Assembly: GCA_022385755.1 (NCBI GenBank)
Contig: MU278354.1
Location: forward strand, 186,001 to 250,000
DNA length: 64,000 nucleotides
DNA from: Trametopsis cervina
Lineage: Eukaryota > Basidiomycota > Agaricomycetes > Polyporales > Irpicaceae
Direction: 5' to 3'
The translations under genes were made by a program, and so were the position numbers. Below, one piece after another: positions 36,001-47,582 of this stretch (its first letter is position 1; each line of letters opens with the position of its first letter). The notes beneath the pieces are model-generated. The model ran no database searches. It saw only the letters and a list, made by a program, of their open reading frames with translations, and was not told where the DNA came from.

Positions 36001-37927
36001 TGGCATGACGAGGTTGGGTTCAAGTAATGCTAAGATGCGAAGAGCACCCTGAGAGTATGTGGCGGATATGGGATCTTTGGCGAAAATCGCCAGGAGGGTC
36101 GGCGTTCGCAAGATAGTAACAAAAGCTCTGCGAATGGCAGGGGTCAGGCGGCGCGTCTATGGCTATGTTAGTATACGTTGTGTTCAGTCATGCGCTTGCG
36201 GTACGCACGACCGGTGTTTTACAGAATGACTGCTGTTCCTCTTTCCATCGCTTACAGAACTCCAGTGCCAGACGGTGCAGGAAGCCCGTAAGCTGTATAC
36301 CATACGTCAATTCTAATCTGAAAACGAGCAGATGCACCTACAGCCAACGTCCAATGACCGGAATTTGAAGGGTGGAAGAAAGATTCGGTGCTGGTGATAA
36401 GTTTGTCCAGTGTGTCCAGCGCGCGAGATCCTGCGAGAAATCCTTGCTGTGCCTCACCGCTTCCGTCGGTGGGTGAAGTTCCGTCTGTTCGCACAGGTCC
36501 ATCTAAAGATATAGAATAGACCATGATCTTCGCCAGAGCAGCTGTATGAAGGTTAAATACAACAAGCCCAAGCGTCGTCCGTAAACTCACCATATTTGCT
36601 GATCGGTTTGGTTATACGGAGCGACGATTTGTCTGCCATGGTATCGGCATGCCCACCAGTCGTGCTAGCACCCTGAGTGGACGACAGTCAAGTCAAGCTG
36701 GGCGCTACATATAAAAGGGATAACATACCCGTACAGCGCCCACAGGAACGTCTGCACAGAATATTGTCGGTAAACAGAGAGGGAAATATCATCAAGACTC
36801 ACTCATGGCTCCCAACGCTTTCGAAGCAAGGACTGTCCATTCATCTTCACTCCAGATGCCGACGGACTTCCACTCTGCACCTCCTTCTTCTCCCGTATCA
36901 CCGTATTTACCTGCGATGTGCTCTTCTGATAAATCACCGCACATCTCAAGTAGACGGTCATCAATCAGATGGGAATTGAATGCTTGCCATAGCTTGAAAA
37001 ACACTGGCAGGTATAGATGCGTGTGCGTGGGAGGTAGGAATGCCGTCATCACAGGTATCATCGTCAGTACGTTCTGAAATAGGAGCTCGGTTCAATACAG
37101 TTCTCTTGGGGAAATGATGAGCACCACTTACGTCCTGTGTGATCATGGGCAAAAAAGTGGACAGCATGTCAGGTATCTCTGAAGGTGAGAAATAGCGTTT
37201 ACATGTCTCCGACACGAAAAGTAAAACGTTCACAACGTTACGACTATATTTTTATCGTATAAGACAGTGCCGACCGAGTAGATGATGAACTGCTCACAGA
37301 GGGTCGTGCACTCTGCGCTTTGGCCAAAGCTCTCTCTGTAGAACGCGCCAAAGTGGCTTCCATGGAAGCTGAAGGTCGGTGTATTCCAGCTTGCGTCGCT
37401 GATCGGGCTTATTCGACAGAAGACGAGAGAGCATGTCCGCCCAGCTTCGTATGACCCGCGGCTCCAAGCCTGGGAGTACTACAAGCTCGTAATATAGCCG
37501 TGCCAGTTTGGCCCGAGTTGCTTTGGGCATGGGGTATCTCATAAGTAACCAGCTAAAATATCAAGATCAATAGCCGAGGAAAGTAAAGTCAATCTACCAC
37601 ATACCATTGGAGTGCACCGTCCCAAGTCGTGAGCACTAGCCAGTTCTTGCTCTTCGCACATATGCTAATATTACCAACGATGTATTCCAGATGTGCTTGC
37701 ATATCTTCGACCGACTCACATTCGTAGGGCAGAGAGTTCAAGTAGGTCTGTAATACGGCGCGCGACTTGTCCGCCGCAGAGGGGATGGTGTCATCTGAGT
37801 CCAGAGGTGAGTCTGGCATCGACATTCCTTCATCTTCATCCATAGTGCTAGAGAAGAATAGGGGGGGTAGTTGTCCTGTTTTCGAGGCACTGAGTGCCTT
37901 CAATACCGCTGAGGTTAGCTCATCCAT
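30086..37927 (-). CDS. BLM10: Proteasome activator BLM10/PA200, 39 exons
   Basis: ATP-independent HEAT-repeat cap that binds the 20S proteasome and opens its gate. I could join 39 exons in phase, giving 1,938 residues, the normal size. From the start they are 37927-37605, 37552-37298, 37243-37132, 37073-36803, 36751-36729, 36672-36591, 36541-36342, 36292-36209, 36156-35824, 35770-35530, 35469-35071, 35019-34976, 34924-34750, 34693-34622, 34574-34442, 34392-34018, 33965-33783, 33729-33696, 33649-33532, 33478-33461, 33411-33353, 33299-33069, 32998-32975, 32918-32782, 32734-32316, 32265-32146, 32082-31961, 31910-31814, 31761-31643, 31594-31473, 31420-31302, 31248-31176, 31124-30971, 30920-30711, 30660-30498, 30445-30372, 30298-30290, 30232-30151, 30093-30086. 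Family blocks: LYYELVVLPGLEPRVIRSW, LEYTDLQLPWKPLWRVL, DPDRMKGALYVLWNKGT, and the end EFKKTHQDTWHKDQL finishing SYYA, the gate-opening Hb-Y-X tail. That tail is completed only by the 8-base final exon. Confidence 0.95.
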
Positions 37928-38278
37928 GATTCCGGGGAGTGAGAGACATGCCCGTAGGACTGACCTTATGTATTACAAGTTCGGCGGGTGACGCGGCCTT
38001 GAATGTACACGCACTTCTAACGCTTGTTGACTTGTTTGGTACGGAGAAACAGTCGTGTGAGTAGAGGACGCGTATGCTGGAACGCGTCAGTGTGCGGTGG
38101 CTCAGGCAAGCCCTAAGCGGATCATGGGCGCCTGTTTTATCATTACAACCTCATCTCACCCCGCCGATCATTTCCTTCTTGGGAAGGTCGTCGGCATCCT
38201 CAGGGTCGACGTCCCGTCGTCGCTAACTTTCAGACTTCGGTTCACGCGTCCACGACCAAGTCCACCTAAACAGCCAGC
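37928..38278. promoter_or_regulatory. Divergent intergenic region, BLM10 / chalcone-isomerase-fold protein
   Basis: 351 bases between opposite-facing ATGs. No TATA box or repeated element stands out. Confidence 0.45.
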
Positions 38279-39360
38279 ATGATTTCTTTGGTGCAGCCGT
38301 ATGTCTGCCGCACATTGACAACGGTGACCACTCGCTCCTACATCGGCCCAGCCGCTCGCCGTGGCATTCACACCAACTCTTCCTCCACAGTCCGAGCCAG
38401 TTTCAAACCATGGCTCTGGGGAGCGGCATTGATTGCGTCTGCATCAATTATGTGCCAGCAAACCATATACCTTGATAGCGATGCTTCTCCGACATTGGAC
38501 GAAACAAGTGCGTTCCAATTTGTAACGATGCCCATTACTCACCACCCTCCAAATGATTAATCCAGTTGACCCTGCGTCATCCCTTTCGTTTCCAAACACG
38601 CTCAAAATACAGTCTAAAGTACCACTTCCGACTCTGACGCTAGTGGGAGTAGGCGTACGAACCGTATCCTTCTTGGGGATTCAAGTCTACTCCGTAGGAT
38701 TCTACGCGGACATGAACAACCCGAAGCTGAATGTGAGCTGCTTGTATTACATTCGATCTGCATGCACTAAATCTGTAATTTTGTGGTGACTTGTATGTAG
38801 CAAATCCCAAAGTCTGCCTCTCCTCGAGAGAAGATTGAACACATAGTGCAGAACTCGCCTTGTGTTCTCCGCATTAGTTGGTGTTCCGTTCCGTTTGCCG
38901 GCATATATCTCTAAACGATCTTCCTTTGGCTCCTCAGTACCAACACGATCTACCTCATTCTCTCATCTACGCGACGGATTTATACGAGCAATCCAAGCTC
39001 GAATGACGTTGTTCCGCAAAAACGGTGCGCTTTCCAAAGAAGAGGAGTTTTCTATCCAGGCACCCCTTCACAAGTTCAAAACAATGTTTCCCAATACGCC
39101 CCTCGCAAAGCATGCCCCCTTGGATATACTTTTGACCCCCCCGGAGCCCTCGCAACCCCGCGGTTTGATTATACGAGACTTAGGATCGGTTCAACATGAT
39201 TGGTTAGCAAAAGAATTCTTCATGGCGTATTTCGAAGGCAACGGGCTCAGTCCTGCGGTATGCTATACTCAAAACGAACGCGAAAATATTGCATACTAAC
39301 ATATGTGTATTACAGATGCAGAAATCGGTCTTCAGTAGATTACAGGACTTTGGTCAGTAG
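38279..39360 (+). CDS. Mitochondrial chalcone-isomerase-fold protein (AIM18/AIM46-like)
   Basis: Fungal mitochondrial relatives of the chalcone isomerase fold (yeast Aim18/Aim46) lack flavonoid substrates; recent work on the yeast proteins points to haem binding. Five exons (38279-38507, 38566-38732, 38801-38876, 38938-39257, 39316-39360) give 278 residues. The leader (Arg-rich, then RRGIHTNSSS) fits matrix import, followed by one hydrophobic segment (WLWGAALIASASIMCQ). The fold signature is VGVGVRTVSFLGIQVYSVGF with YADM, then REKIEHIVQNSPCVLRI and RDGFIRAIQARM. The end is GNGLSPAMQKSVFSRLQDFG. The intron at 38877-38937 has a GTTGGT donor but keeps phase and family alignment. Confidence 0.86.
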
Positions 39361-39493
39361 ATATAATTACAACTCGTTGCGGGTTCGCAGGAATTGCTTG
39401 ATCCCACATAAAAGTTGGCTCACTGTTAAAATGGAGGTCGATCTCTTGTGTGAAAGTCCGCGGTCGAACCCGCGCAGGAGAAGCTCGCGTGTG

Positions 39494-39528
39494 CCAGATA
39501 TTTTGATTTTACACTTCAAAATATCTGG
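39494..39528. repeat. 13-bp perfect inverted repeat with 9-base loop
   Basis: Arms CCAGATATTTTGA (39494-39506) and TCAAAATATCTGG (39516-39528) around TTTTACACT. It could form a stable hairpin 3' of the AIM18-like gene and 230 bases before tRNA-Thr. Its role is unknown; it might be a 3' processing element or the remnant of a small transposon end. Confidence 0.85.
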
Positions 39529-39759
39529 TGCGCTGCATCCTCCGGGGTCAGCATCATTTATAACACCAGTGACCCTGACTCTCTCTCGGCTTACGCCAAG
39601 CAGTGTGACCACAGCTGAAGTTACTTGCTTCTGGAATTAACTGCCACCATTGGTGAATCGAAGGTAGGAGTCGATGCTCACTACTACGATATAGGCCAGT
39701 TGCCACGAGGAGAGTTGTACATGATGTATAATATAATTCCTAAGGGAGAATTCAACATA

Positions 39760-39844
39760 TCCCGTTTAGCTCAGCTGGTAGAGCGCGTCACTAGTATATT
39801 ACATAATTATGACGAGGTCAGTCGTTCAAGTCGGCTAATGGGAA
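39760..39844 (+). tRNA. tRNA-Thr (AGT) with a 12-base intron
   Basis: All arms fold: acceptor TCCCGTT/AATGGGA with one G-T pair, D stem GCTC/GAGC, anticodon stem CGTCA/TGACG, T stem AGTCG/CGGCT around TTCAAGT. The anticodon loop of CTAGTA plus a final A gives anticodon AGT; 12 bases after position 37 are an intron. A TTTTT Pol III terminator follows at once at 39845-39849. Confidence 0.93.
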
Positions 39845-39981
39845 TTTTTGTTCGTAGATGCATTTAGATCAATCTTATCCTTGTGTTGTCCACTTTGGTC
39901 TGCTGCATCCCGCCAGGACACCGTCTGCCGTCATTCCTTACCTTGAAGCACTCATATTCTTGCCTATTACTCGTCGAAAAG

Positions 39982-40797
39982 ATGATTCACGCGGTACTCA
40001 TCTGTCTGCACACATTCTCATTGATGATCTAACTCACGGCTTACCATCTAATCCTCAGTCAATACCTCTGGCGTGCCCCGCCTCGCCAAGTTCTACACTC
40101 CACTGCAACAGTCTTCGCAAATTCTAGTCCAAAAGATATACTCCTTGGTTTCGTCTCGGCAGGCTACATTATGCAACTTCTTAGATGCACCAGAGCTGGA
40201 GAGCTATCTCAACCAGCACGGCGACAATGGGGAGAAGTTGCGGGTGGTGTACCGCAACTATGCCACCCTGTATTTCGTCTTTGTGGTCGACAGCGCTGAG
40301 AGTGAACTAGGAATACTGGATCTCATCCAAGTTTGTGCATATCCTTTTGCATGATTTCCCGTGCTAACAATCAGCTCGCTCCTGTACAGGTTTTCGTGGA
40401 GTCATTAGACCGCGCTTTCGAGAACGTTTGTGAACTGGATCTGGTGTATCACTTTGACGAGGTATATATCGAAGCGATTCTCCACTGCTCCCAGAGCTCA
40501 AGCGGCATCTGTAGGCTCACCACATATTGTCCGAAGTAATTCAAGGTGGCTTGGTTCTAGAGACAAACGTTGACGAGATAGACCGTGCGGGTACGGAGCA
40601 CGCAGCATGGTTTCTGACCCACTTCCTGATATCTTTTGGATTTTCTAGTTCGAGAAGCAGCGAAAGCTCGCAAGGAATCCTTCGCCTCTGCCAATCCGCT
40701 TTCATTGGGCGGCGGCGGTGTCGGCGCTCGAGGAGGGACGCTACAGACTCCTTTAGGCTGGTTGACGGGCAAGTTGACTGGCGTCAGCGCACGCTGA
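39982..40797 (+). CDS. APS3: AP-3 adaptor complex small (sigma) subunit
   Basis: Small subunit of the AP-3 adaptor that sorts cargo from the Golgi or endosome to the vacuole. Five exons (39982-40003, 40059-40330, 40390-40461, 40515-40590, 40649-40797) give 196 residues. The 22-base first exon encodes MIHAVLI, joined to FNTSGVPRLAKFY, the universal sigma start. Then come YRNYATLYFVFVVDSAESEL, LGILDLIQVFVESLDRAF and FENVCELDLVYHFDE, followed by HHILSEVIQGGLVLETN. The final 50 residues (Gly-rich, then TPLGWLTGKL) are variable in fungi. The donor GTTTGT at 40331 is non-standard. The start lies 137 bases after the end of tRNA-Thr. Confidence 0.95.
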
Positions 40798-41498
40798 CCT
40801 TAACGAACCTACACGACTAATCATGAATACCGTGCCATTTATTCACGTTTCTCCTGAAGGTGCGGCCGTCATTTGCCATCATAACACTGTATTCTCTGGC
40901 GGGAAGAAACCAGGACAGTAGAGGGATCTATCCGACCCTAAGTCATTCAAGGTGTCTGACAGACTCTACCTACACCTGATCATGGCCTTTCGTGGACAAT
41001 TATCATATTTTAATGCCATCGCCGTAGTCACCATTCGCGTTCTGAGATGACGAAGTCAAATATCACATTGCATCGTCAATCTGGGGTGCCGAGTACATGG
41101 TGCGAGAGATGTCTACCAGGGCCACCGACGTTATGGATTCAGGAGCATCCGGCTCGAGTGGATCCTAAGGAACCGTGTAAACCTGAAAATATGCCAAGAA
41201 CACGGCATCGAGGTGCTCCCGGAATATCTTTCTAGTTTAGGCGTGCTGTGCACAAGCCGTATGAACGGAATGAGCCGTCGCTGACAGCGCTGACACCTCA
41301 CCACCAATCGTGAGATGTGGACCAGACCGGCGTCGTAGATACTCTCATGTTTCGTACCTCGAGCACCCAATTGGATAATGGATACAGCATGGCCGAAAAT
41401 GCGGGTGTGATAAACACTCCCAAAGAGATAGTGGGGTAACGCACGCCGATCATTGAACGATGGATGCTCCTACCAATAGCAAGTGAGTCTTACAGGCT
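40798..41498. other. Convergent intergenic region
   Basis: 700 bases between the AP-3 sigma and MED6 stops. Open frames here are short and unconnected. No RNA gene or repeat was seen. Confidence 0.5.
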
Positions 41499-42645
41499 CT
41501 ATGCTTTATCAGATAAAGGGGACGCACTCTTCTTTTTCTTCTTCCCAGCGCCATTCGGTGCCTTGGAAGGAAATGTTTCCTGAGTTGCCGATGTGGGTTG
41601 CCCTCCAGATGCTTTGGAAGTAGAGCCAGCTTGTGAAGCAGGTCCCGGTGTGACAGAGGATCGACCTGCGCTAGCCGATATGGGGGTATCCGGAACAGTG
41701 GTATCTGGAACTGCTGTGGGCAACGTAAAAGACTGGCTGGCATGGATCGCAGTTGTACGCATGGCGTTCATCAGCAGCATATTATTCTGTCTTTTCTTCA
41801 CACCGCTTGCAGTGACAAGAATCTTCTTCTTGACGGGTACATCGGTCAATATTTCGTCCGACGGCTGCGTCGCGGCAGGTTCTCCTTGAGAATCCCGTTT
41901 CTTATCGTCCGTGGCGGGAGCCTCTTTGATTGGCCACACGAATCCGGTGCGCGGAGTGTATGCCGGACGATTCTGCCGCAAAGTATCTAGTGAGCTTTGC
42001 AAGGAATGAAGCGAAGTAAGCTGAATATATATTTCTTGAGTATTCATTCCCAAACACAGGTGCAATAACGTACGAGGCGGTTTGACACCAATGTGTAGAC
42101 ATCTGGAGATTGATAGATGCGGTTATTCATTACGAAATATGCAACCAGCGGACGGACTTGGAACCATGGCGCGGATGCTGAGCGGCTAGCCTGTGGAATA
42201 GCACTGCAGACACACCTTCATCCGGGGAAATGCGTTCACGCTTGTGGATGATGAACAGAGACGGCGGCTGAGAATGCACAACGGCAAACTCTATGCCAGT
42301 GAACCGCCTATGAGGTGTACGTCAGCGCACCAATGGAACGGTGCCGTATATACGAGGATGGCAGTTGGTCCTCACCTAAGCTTCTCGGCTTCATCGGACA
42401 GGGGACCTTCATTGTGTGCTGTTTGCATGCGCAGGACTTGGTTATTGCTCTGCTTATCGTAGAACATGGAGTTTGAGAAGTAGTCAAAGACATTGTCGTT
42501 TGTGAGCGGTCCGTTAGCCTGGGTTGCAAGTGTGAACACTGGTCGGGTATGGGCGTAAAGGTTCGAAGATAACCTGTATCCATTCGTGCCAAATGAAGAA
42601 TCTGTGCGTGTAGTCGTCAGAAGGGTGGAGGTCGTTGGGATCCAT
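41499..42645 (-). CDS. MED6: Mediator of RNA polymerase II subunit 6
   Basis: Head-module subunit of Mediator, bridging activators to RNA polymerase II. Five exons (42645-42574, 42518-42376, 42307-42216, 42156-42074, 42020-41499) give 303 residues. The conserved N-terminal fold reads FFIWHEWIQ, then LTNDNVFDYFSNSMFYDKQS, FTGIEFAVVHSQPPSLFIIH, YFVMNNRIYQSPDVYTLVSN and YTPRTGFVWPI. The C-terminal third is Ser/Thr/Ala-rich with a KKKKK tail and is not conserved. The start is at the MDPNDLHP motif. It diverges from the Nramp gene. Confidence 0.95.
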
Positions 42646-42966
42646 TCACGTGTAGACTGAATATCGTTGCGCGTTGTTGAGTGGATGTGTGGAGGAAGTG
42701 GTGGTCACTGGAGACGGCGACGAGGAAAGCGAGGTTTGGTGGCCCGAGGACATGGATCGGGTCAGATTCCCACGAGTGCTAAATTGAATTACTACACCCA
42801 CGCTCCGCCTTTCGAGAGAGACACAACCGACCGAAGCTGGGAACGACAAGATGGATCTACATATGGCCTCTACCGTACCTCTGTTTCCTCCCATTACCCT
42901 GGTACCGACAAGTACCCTCAACATGCCCGAGAAACAGCTACTTGCCATCCGTCTCCCCCCACCAAA
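42646..42966. promoter_or_regulatory. Divergent intergenic region, MED6 / Nramp
   Basis: 321 bases between opposite-facing starts. A plus-strand open frame through it continues into the Nramp first exon, so a longer Nramp N terminus starting at 42667 cannot be wholly excluded. Confidence 0.4.
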
Positions 42967-45289
42967 ATGCCGCCTCTCGCCGCGGAAGGCTCGCCTTCGG
43001 GAGTAACAGCTCCTGAACAGACAAGCCCAGAGATCACTCAGTCGCGGATAAGACGTGCTGTAGGATCCGTGGTCAGTCATGTCAAGAACCACGTAAGTCT
43101 CCGAGTTACTCTGAACATGAATGTTCATGCTGAGAGCATCATCAGGTTGGTGTCGGCATCGTCTGCTCTGTGGCATACTTCGATCCGTGAGTAGGACGAA
43201 GCAACTGTGGTTCTTTAACCAGTGATTGACGTGACTCTATTAGAGGGAATTGGAGCGTTGATCTCCAAGCTGGCTCGGAGTTCGGATATAGACCGCTGCT
43301 ATTTATCGTCCTGCTTGCAGGACTTGGTGCCATAGTTCTCCAGGTTCGTAATGCAGAGAAAGCGGATATGCTCATACTGACACTATTTTGACATCACAGT
43401 CTCTGGCTACAAAGCTCGGCTGTGTAACCGGACTCGGTCCGTAGTTCTCGTCCATGCACTCTTCAACTGTACTCACTGGATGCAGATCTCGCAACCCATT
43501 GTCGAATTCTTCTTCACGATCGACCCAAGCACCGCCGCTTGATCAGATATGGCGTCCTATACCCCCTCTATATTTTATGCGAGATTGGTATTATCTGCAC
43601 CGACCTCGCGGAACTGCTAGGTTCCGCCATTGGACTTTGTTTACTTTTCCCTTCTATGCCGCTTTGGGCTGCCGTTCTTGTGACTGCTGCGGACGTTTTA
43701 GTATTCCTGGTTATTGGAGGCCCGTCTCGAGACGGTAAGCCTGTGAAGGTATTTGAGGCAGTGATCATCGCTCTGGTACGAATCTCATTCCTCAATGTAT
43801 CAGAATCCCTCATCCAACTATCCTGTAGGTCATGGCAGTATTCGCATGTTTCGTTGTGCTGCTGGTGAAAGTAAAGCCGGTCTGGTCAGACGCGTTCCTG
43901 GGCTATGTGCCATCCGCCAAACTATTCGACACTCATACCAACATCCTCTATATAGGTTAGTGGATGTGCCGTTACATGATAGACTTCGCTGAGAAGTATC
44001 TCTAGCTGTCGGTATATTAGGAGCTACGGTTATGCCGCATGCTCTCTTCCTTGGATCCTTCCTCGCCACCCAGGATAGGGTTGGGTCCTCCGACACTAAT
44101 CTGCCTTACCCGATACAAACATCTGAAAAGCCCACATACAGCAGTCCCAAGGCGCGGCTGAGGGTCTGGTTGAAATCCCTCTTTGAAGTCAGCCGTGCAG
44201 AGCGCATCGCTGCCTCGCGCGAGTACAGAAATAAATACGGCCATGACAACAATAGCTTGTCTTTCATACGAAACCATCTTACCCACGGGATTGTTGACAT
44301 TGTTACCAGTTTATTGGGAGTGGCGGTACCAATCAACTCGGCGTATGTGGTTTATACTCCACCGATATACCAATAAGCCGCTCATACGACTAACCGTTGT
44401 TCTTCCAGGATCCTTATTCTTGCTGCCGCCGTCTTCTTCAAGTCGGGAGGAGGGCATCCGATGCCGGCAAGTCTGTTTGACGCACATGACCTGATTGTAG
44501 AGCGCGTAGGCAGTGGTGCGTGAAACTTGAAGCCTATGCATCCCATCTTATACGGCCGACGCTCATGCGGACTTCCAGCCGCTGGTGTGGTCTTCGCGCT
44601 GGCTCTGCTATCTGCCGGGCAGAGCTCCAGCATCACGGCGACGTTGGCCGGCCAAGTCGTGTCCGAGGGTTTTATCGAGTGGAGAATTTCTGTAAGCATG
44701 ACGTCTTACTGTTCCCCGTCGGTGAGCTGATGTAACTGCTCAGCCTTTCCTGCGCCGGCTTGTCACACGTTTGATAGGCCTTGTACCTTCGATGATAGTG
44801 GCAATAGCAGTGGGGAAGTCGGGCATCAACTCTCTTCTGGTCGCATCGCAAGTTGCACTGTCTGTTGTGCTCCCATTCGTGGCGTTCCCACTGATATGGC
44901 TCACGTCCTCGAAATCAATCATGAGCGTAAAACGACCGAGAATGGCGGAGAGCGCTACACAAGTGTCCACGTCTAATTCGGACGCACCGCCTAGCGAATT
45001 GGCCAGTCAAGATGAATCTGCGGCGGTGAGCGACACTCGCCCAATTTGCGTTACGTCCGCGCCGTAGTGCTGACGAGATCTTGCTTAGATACAACAGGTA
45101 GACAGGGCGACGCCGCCGGAGAAGAGCGAAGAAGTGCAAATTGAGGTTTTGGCTGTGTCACCCGATGACGAAGAATATATAGATTTCAGCAACGGTCGTT
45201 GCTTGACACTGGTCTCGGGCCTCATATTCATCATTGTTCTAGCCGCAAACATCTATGTCTTTGTGATGCTGGGGCTGGGCAAGGGATGA
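42967..45289 (+). CDS. Nramp-family divalent metal transporter
   Basis: Proton-coupled importer of Mn2+ or Fe2+ (yeast Smf type). Eleven exons (42967-43092, 43146-43186, 43244-43343, 43400-43436, 43486-43775, 43829-43955, 44006-44342, 44409-44515, 44579-44691, 44744-45025, 45089-45289) give 586 residues. The metal site is clear: DPGNWSVDLQAGSEFGY in helix 1, split across an intron inside the DPGN codons, and MPHALFLGS in helix 6 with the Met that selects transition metals. Other blocks: LGCVTGLDLATHCR, ALLSAGQSSSITATLAGQVV with EGFIEWRIS. The last exon adds an acidic loop and a final helix (LIFIIVLAANIYVFVMLG). The start at 42967 has a good CCAAAATGC context and matches family length. Confidence 0.93.
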
Positions 45290-45421
45290 TAGATATACCC
45301 AGCCCATGTCAAATGCTCTGTTTCGATTCGACACATGTACTATATGTTTTGCTGTAACAAAAGTGTTTTTGTTCCACAACAACTGTCCGTATATGACATG
45401 TGGAATGAGTGGAAAACAACT

Positions 45422-45521
45422 AGCCCACCGCGAGGGTCGAACTCGCAGCCTTCAGATCACAGGTCGTGATTCACCCGCACTCATAAGAGTCTGACGCTCT
45501 ATCCGATTGAGCTAGGCGGGC
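45422..45521 (-). tRNA. tRNA-Lys (CTT) with a 26-base intron
   Basis: On the minus strand, acceptor GCCCGCC/GGTGGGC, D stem GCTC/GAGC, anticodon stem TCAGA/TCTGA, T stem GCGAG/CTCGC around TTCGACC. The loop of CTCTTA plus a final A reads anticodon CTT; 26 bases after position 37 are an intron. A short run of T follows on the same strand. Confidence 0.93.
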
Positions 45522-46195
45522 GATATATTCATTATTCCGAGGAGCGTCCGGATTCGGTGGCAGTGCATCTACGCCGTGCGGCCTTTTATGGTGCGTTCGT
45601 TTGTGATCCAGTGTGATGGCGATCCAGATAAATGTTTTAATTTAGCTGCACTGCAATTATACATACTCGGGATGTCGTCTCGATTTCCGTTGATCATCCG
45701 GAAAACGAAGCTAGAAAAACGACAGACAAAACGCGTGTCGAAGAAAGAAGGAAAGCTGAGGACATGAACTTCGATTTCTAGCACAGCACACAAGCAGGGC
45801 TGCAACAGCGAGGCTGGCGGAGAAATGCCGGGCGCAATTAGACTTTATTCCAAGCACGGTAGGTACAATGGGTGCGTTTCGATTCCATCCCACGCGTATG
45901 TGGTAACCCGAAAGAAACCTGCGTTGACTCGCGCCAATAACCGAGACGTCGTGAACGTGGCAAGTTGGCGACTGTGTTTCCTGTTAATATCCAGCGCTCC
46001 TCCAGGAAACGGGCGGTGCATCTGGCTAAACATAGGCTTCTGAGCCAAAGAATGCCGTCCTTACCGCGTCACTTTTTCTGACTCGCCTGGCGTTCTTGGA
46101 GAGGGTTCGCGATTGCATGTGTTTGATTGATAGAAATACGCTCGATCAGTGATGTGCAAGGCGTATGCTGTGCTCCTCCTGTACGGCTGATGTGC
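45522..46195. other. Intergenic, downstream of Nramp and upstream of tRNA-Lys
   Basis: No gene recognised. Small open frames on both strands lack splice partners. Confidence 0.45.
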
Positions 46196-47049
46196 CTAGC
46201 GACGAACCCTGGGAGGGCCCGTGAAAGGTGGGGTGCATCGCTGATATGGTCCGTGGTCCAGCGGTGCTTTGAACCGAAATGGGGTGGCGACCCTGGATCC
46301 CTCCTTGTTGAGAAGCAATGTAATTCGCACATACTTGCGTTCCTCCTTGGTGACCGTGACGTGGTCCAATGACTTGGGTCTCCTAGGTATGCTCCGAGGA
46401 GTCATGCCATGCGTTATGCGCACGGCGGACGAGAATCCCTTCCCGTTCCAAGTGTATTGGATAAGACCAACTGGACACTTCCATTTCCTAGGATAGCTCT
46501 CATTGGTAGGATGCTACGGTCGAGAATCAGCGGAATGAAATCACGACGGCTGCCGAAGAACAACATCTCTGACTCACCTCCGGAGGGGCTAGGGGTACGC
46601 GGCGATAGCACTAGCGGACGTACAGTGACCCAAGATACAGTGACAATTGGCCCCGTTGCGAGGAGCGGTGCAGACTTACATGTGTGCCGACGAATTGGGA
46701 CGAGTGGAAAGGCGGTACGTTGGAAGCTGCTCGAAACGATATATACCTGGGCCTAGGGCTGCGCACTGCGGTCGTTCTCGCCGCCTCCGTCATTTTTTGA
46801 TGGCGTAGTTTGACATTGGCAGGTCATGCAGCAACTCACCTTCCGCAGTTCTATCGTGCGCAGCATCGGTATGGTCAAGTATGTACGAGCTGTTGAACGA
46901 GGATGATTTGCCGCAGCCGCAGCTGCAGTCGCAATCGACTGCGCCTTGCTCACTATCTTGTGGATTGTATATCTTGGCCTGTCGGTACCGTAAAGTTCAT
47001 CATACCGCAGGCGCAATGCTATCCTTGACCTAGCGGACAACGTGTCCAT
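46196..47049 (-). CDS. Predicted basic protein of unknown family, low support
   Basis: I do not recognise it. Four exons can be joined with consistent phase: 47049-46840, 46752-46680, 46610-46574 and 46487-46196, giving 203 residues. Protein-like stretches are RIALRLRYDELYGTDRPRY, QVYIVSSSFQRTAFPLVPIR and VGLIQYTWNGKGFSSAVRI, then DHVTVTKEERKYVRITLLL and a proline-rich basic end. An Ala-rich run (AATAAAAAAANH-like) lies near residue 45. Introns of 87, 69 and 86 bases are longer than the local norm of about 52, and the third donor (GTCAGA) is weak. The gene may be lineage-specific. Another exon arrangement or a decayed gene remains possible. Confidence 0.3.
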
Positions 47050-47582
47050 TTAGCCCTTGGCGCGAGGTCGCGATACGGGAGACCAAGACCTAAATGTCAC
47101 TGCCTCTTCTGGGCGGCTAACAATAGACGAGTTCGAGCTGTACCGTGGAGGACGGAGCAGTCAGCTTGCGTTTACTATTCAAAGATTCAGGAGTGAAGGT
47201 GATGAATGCCCACCATGAGATACTTCCCGCGACACATCGCCGCACAATAGGCCGGGACCACCTTGGAAGTCGGGCGCTGTTTAAGTATATCGAGGAGGCT
47301 GTACTAGGGTACACCGCCCTTGTAATCCAACTGGCCGTTTGATATAGCCGTACTCCCGCTTGTTCTAGTTGATACTATATGCAATTATCCCCGAAGGATT
47401 ACCTGAACCCTCGGGCTCCGAGCTTTGGAAATAACCTTACGGTGTAGCGACCTGGATGTGCCGCGCTCATTTGTGTGCCACAAAGCTCCATACCCGCGTA
47501 GCAACCAGGCTCATAGGAGACGTGTCCGCCGCGCAACGTTCACAGCTTGAAATATATGGCGGCACTGTATGATTATTGAGGG
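47050..47582. other. Intergenic between two weak minus-strand models
   Basis: A minus-strand frame at 47314-47117 includes SWWAFITFTPESLNSKRK but ends without an obvious splice to either neighbour. Nothing else was seen. Confidence 0.35.

Noticed and set aside
39400..39490. Possible third tRNA near the AIM18-like gene
   Set aside because: A B-box-like GGTCGAACCC is present, but the T loop is one base short and no D or acceptor stem pairs with it.
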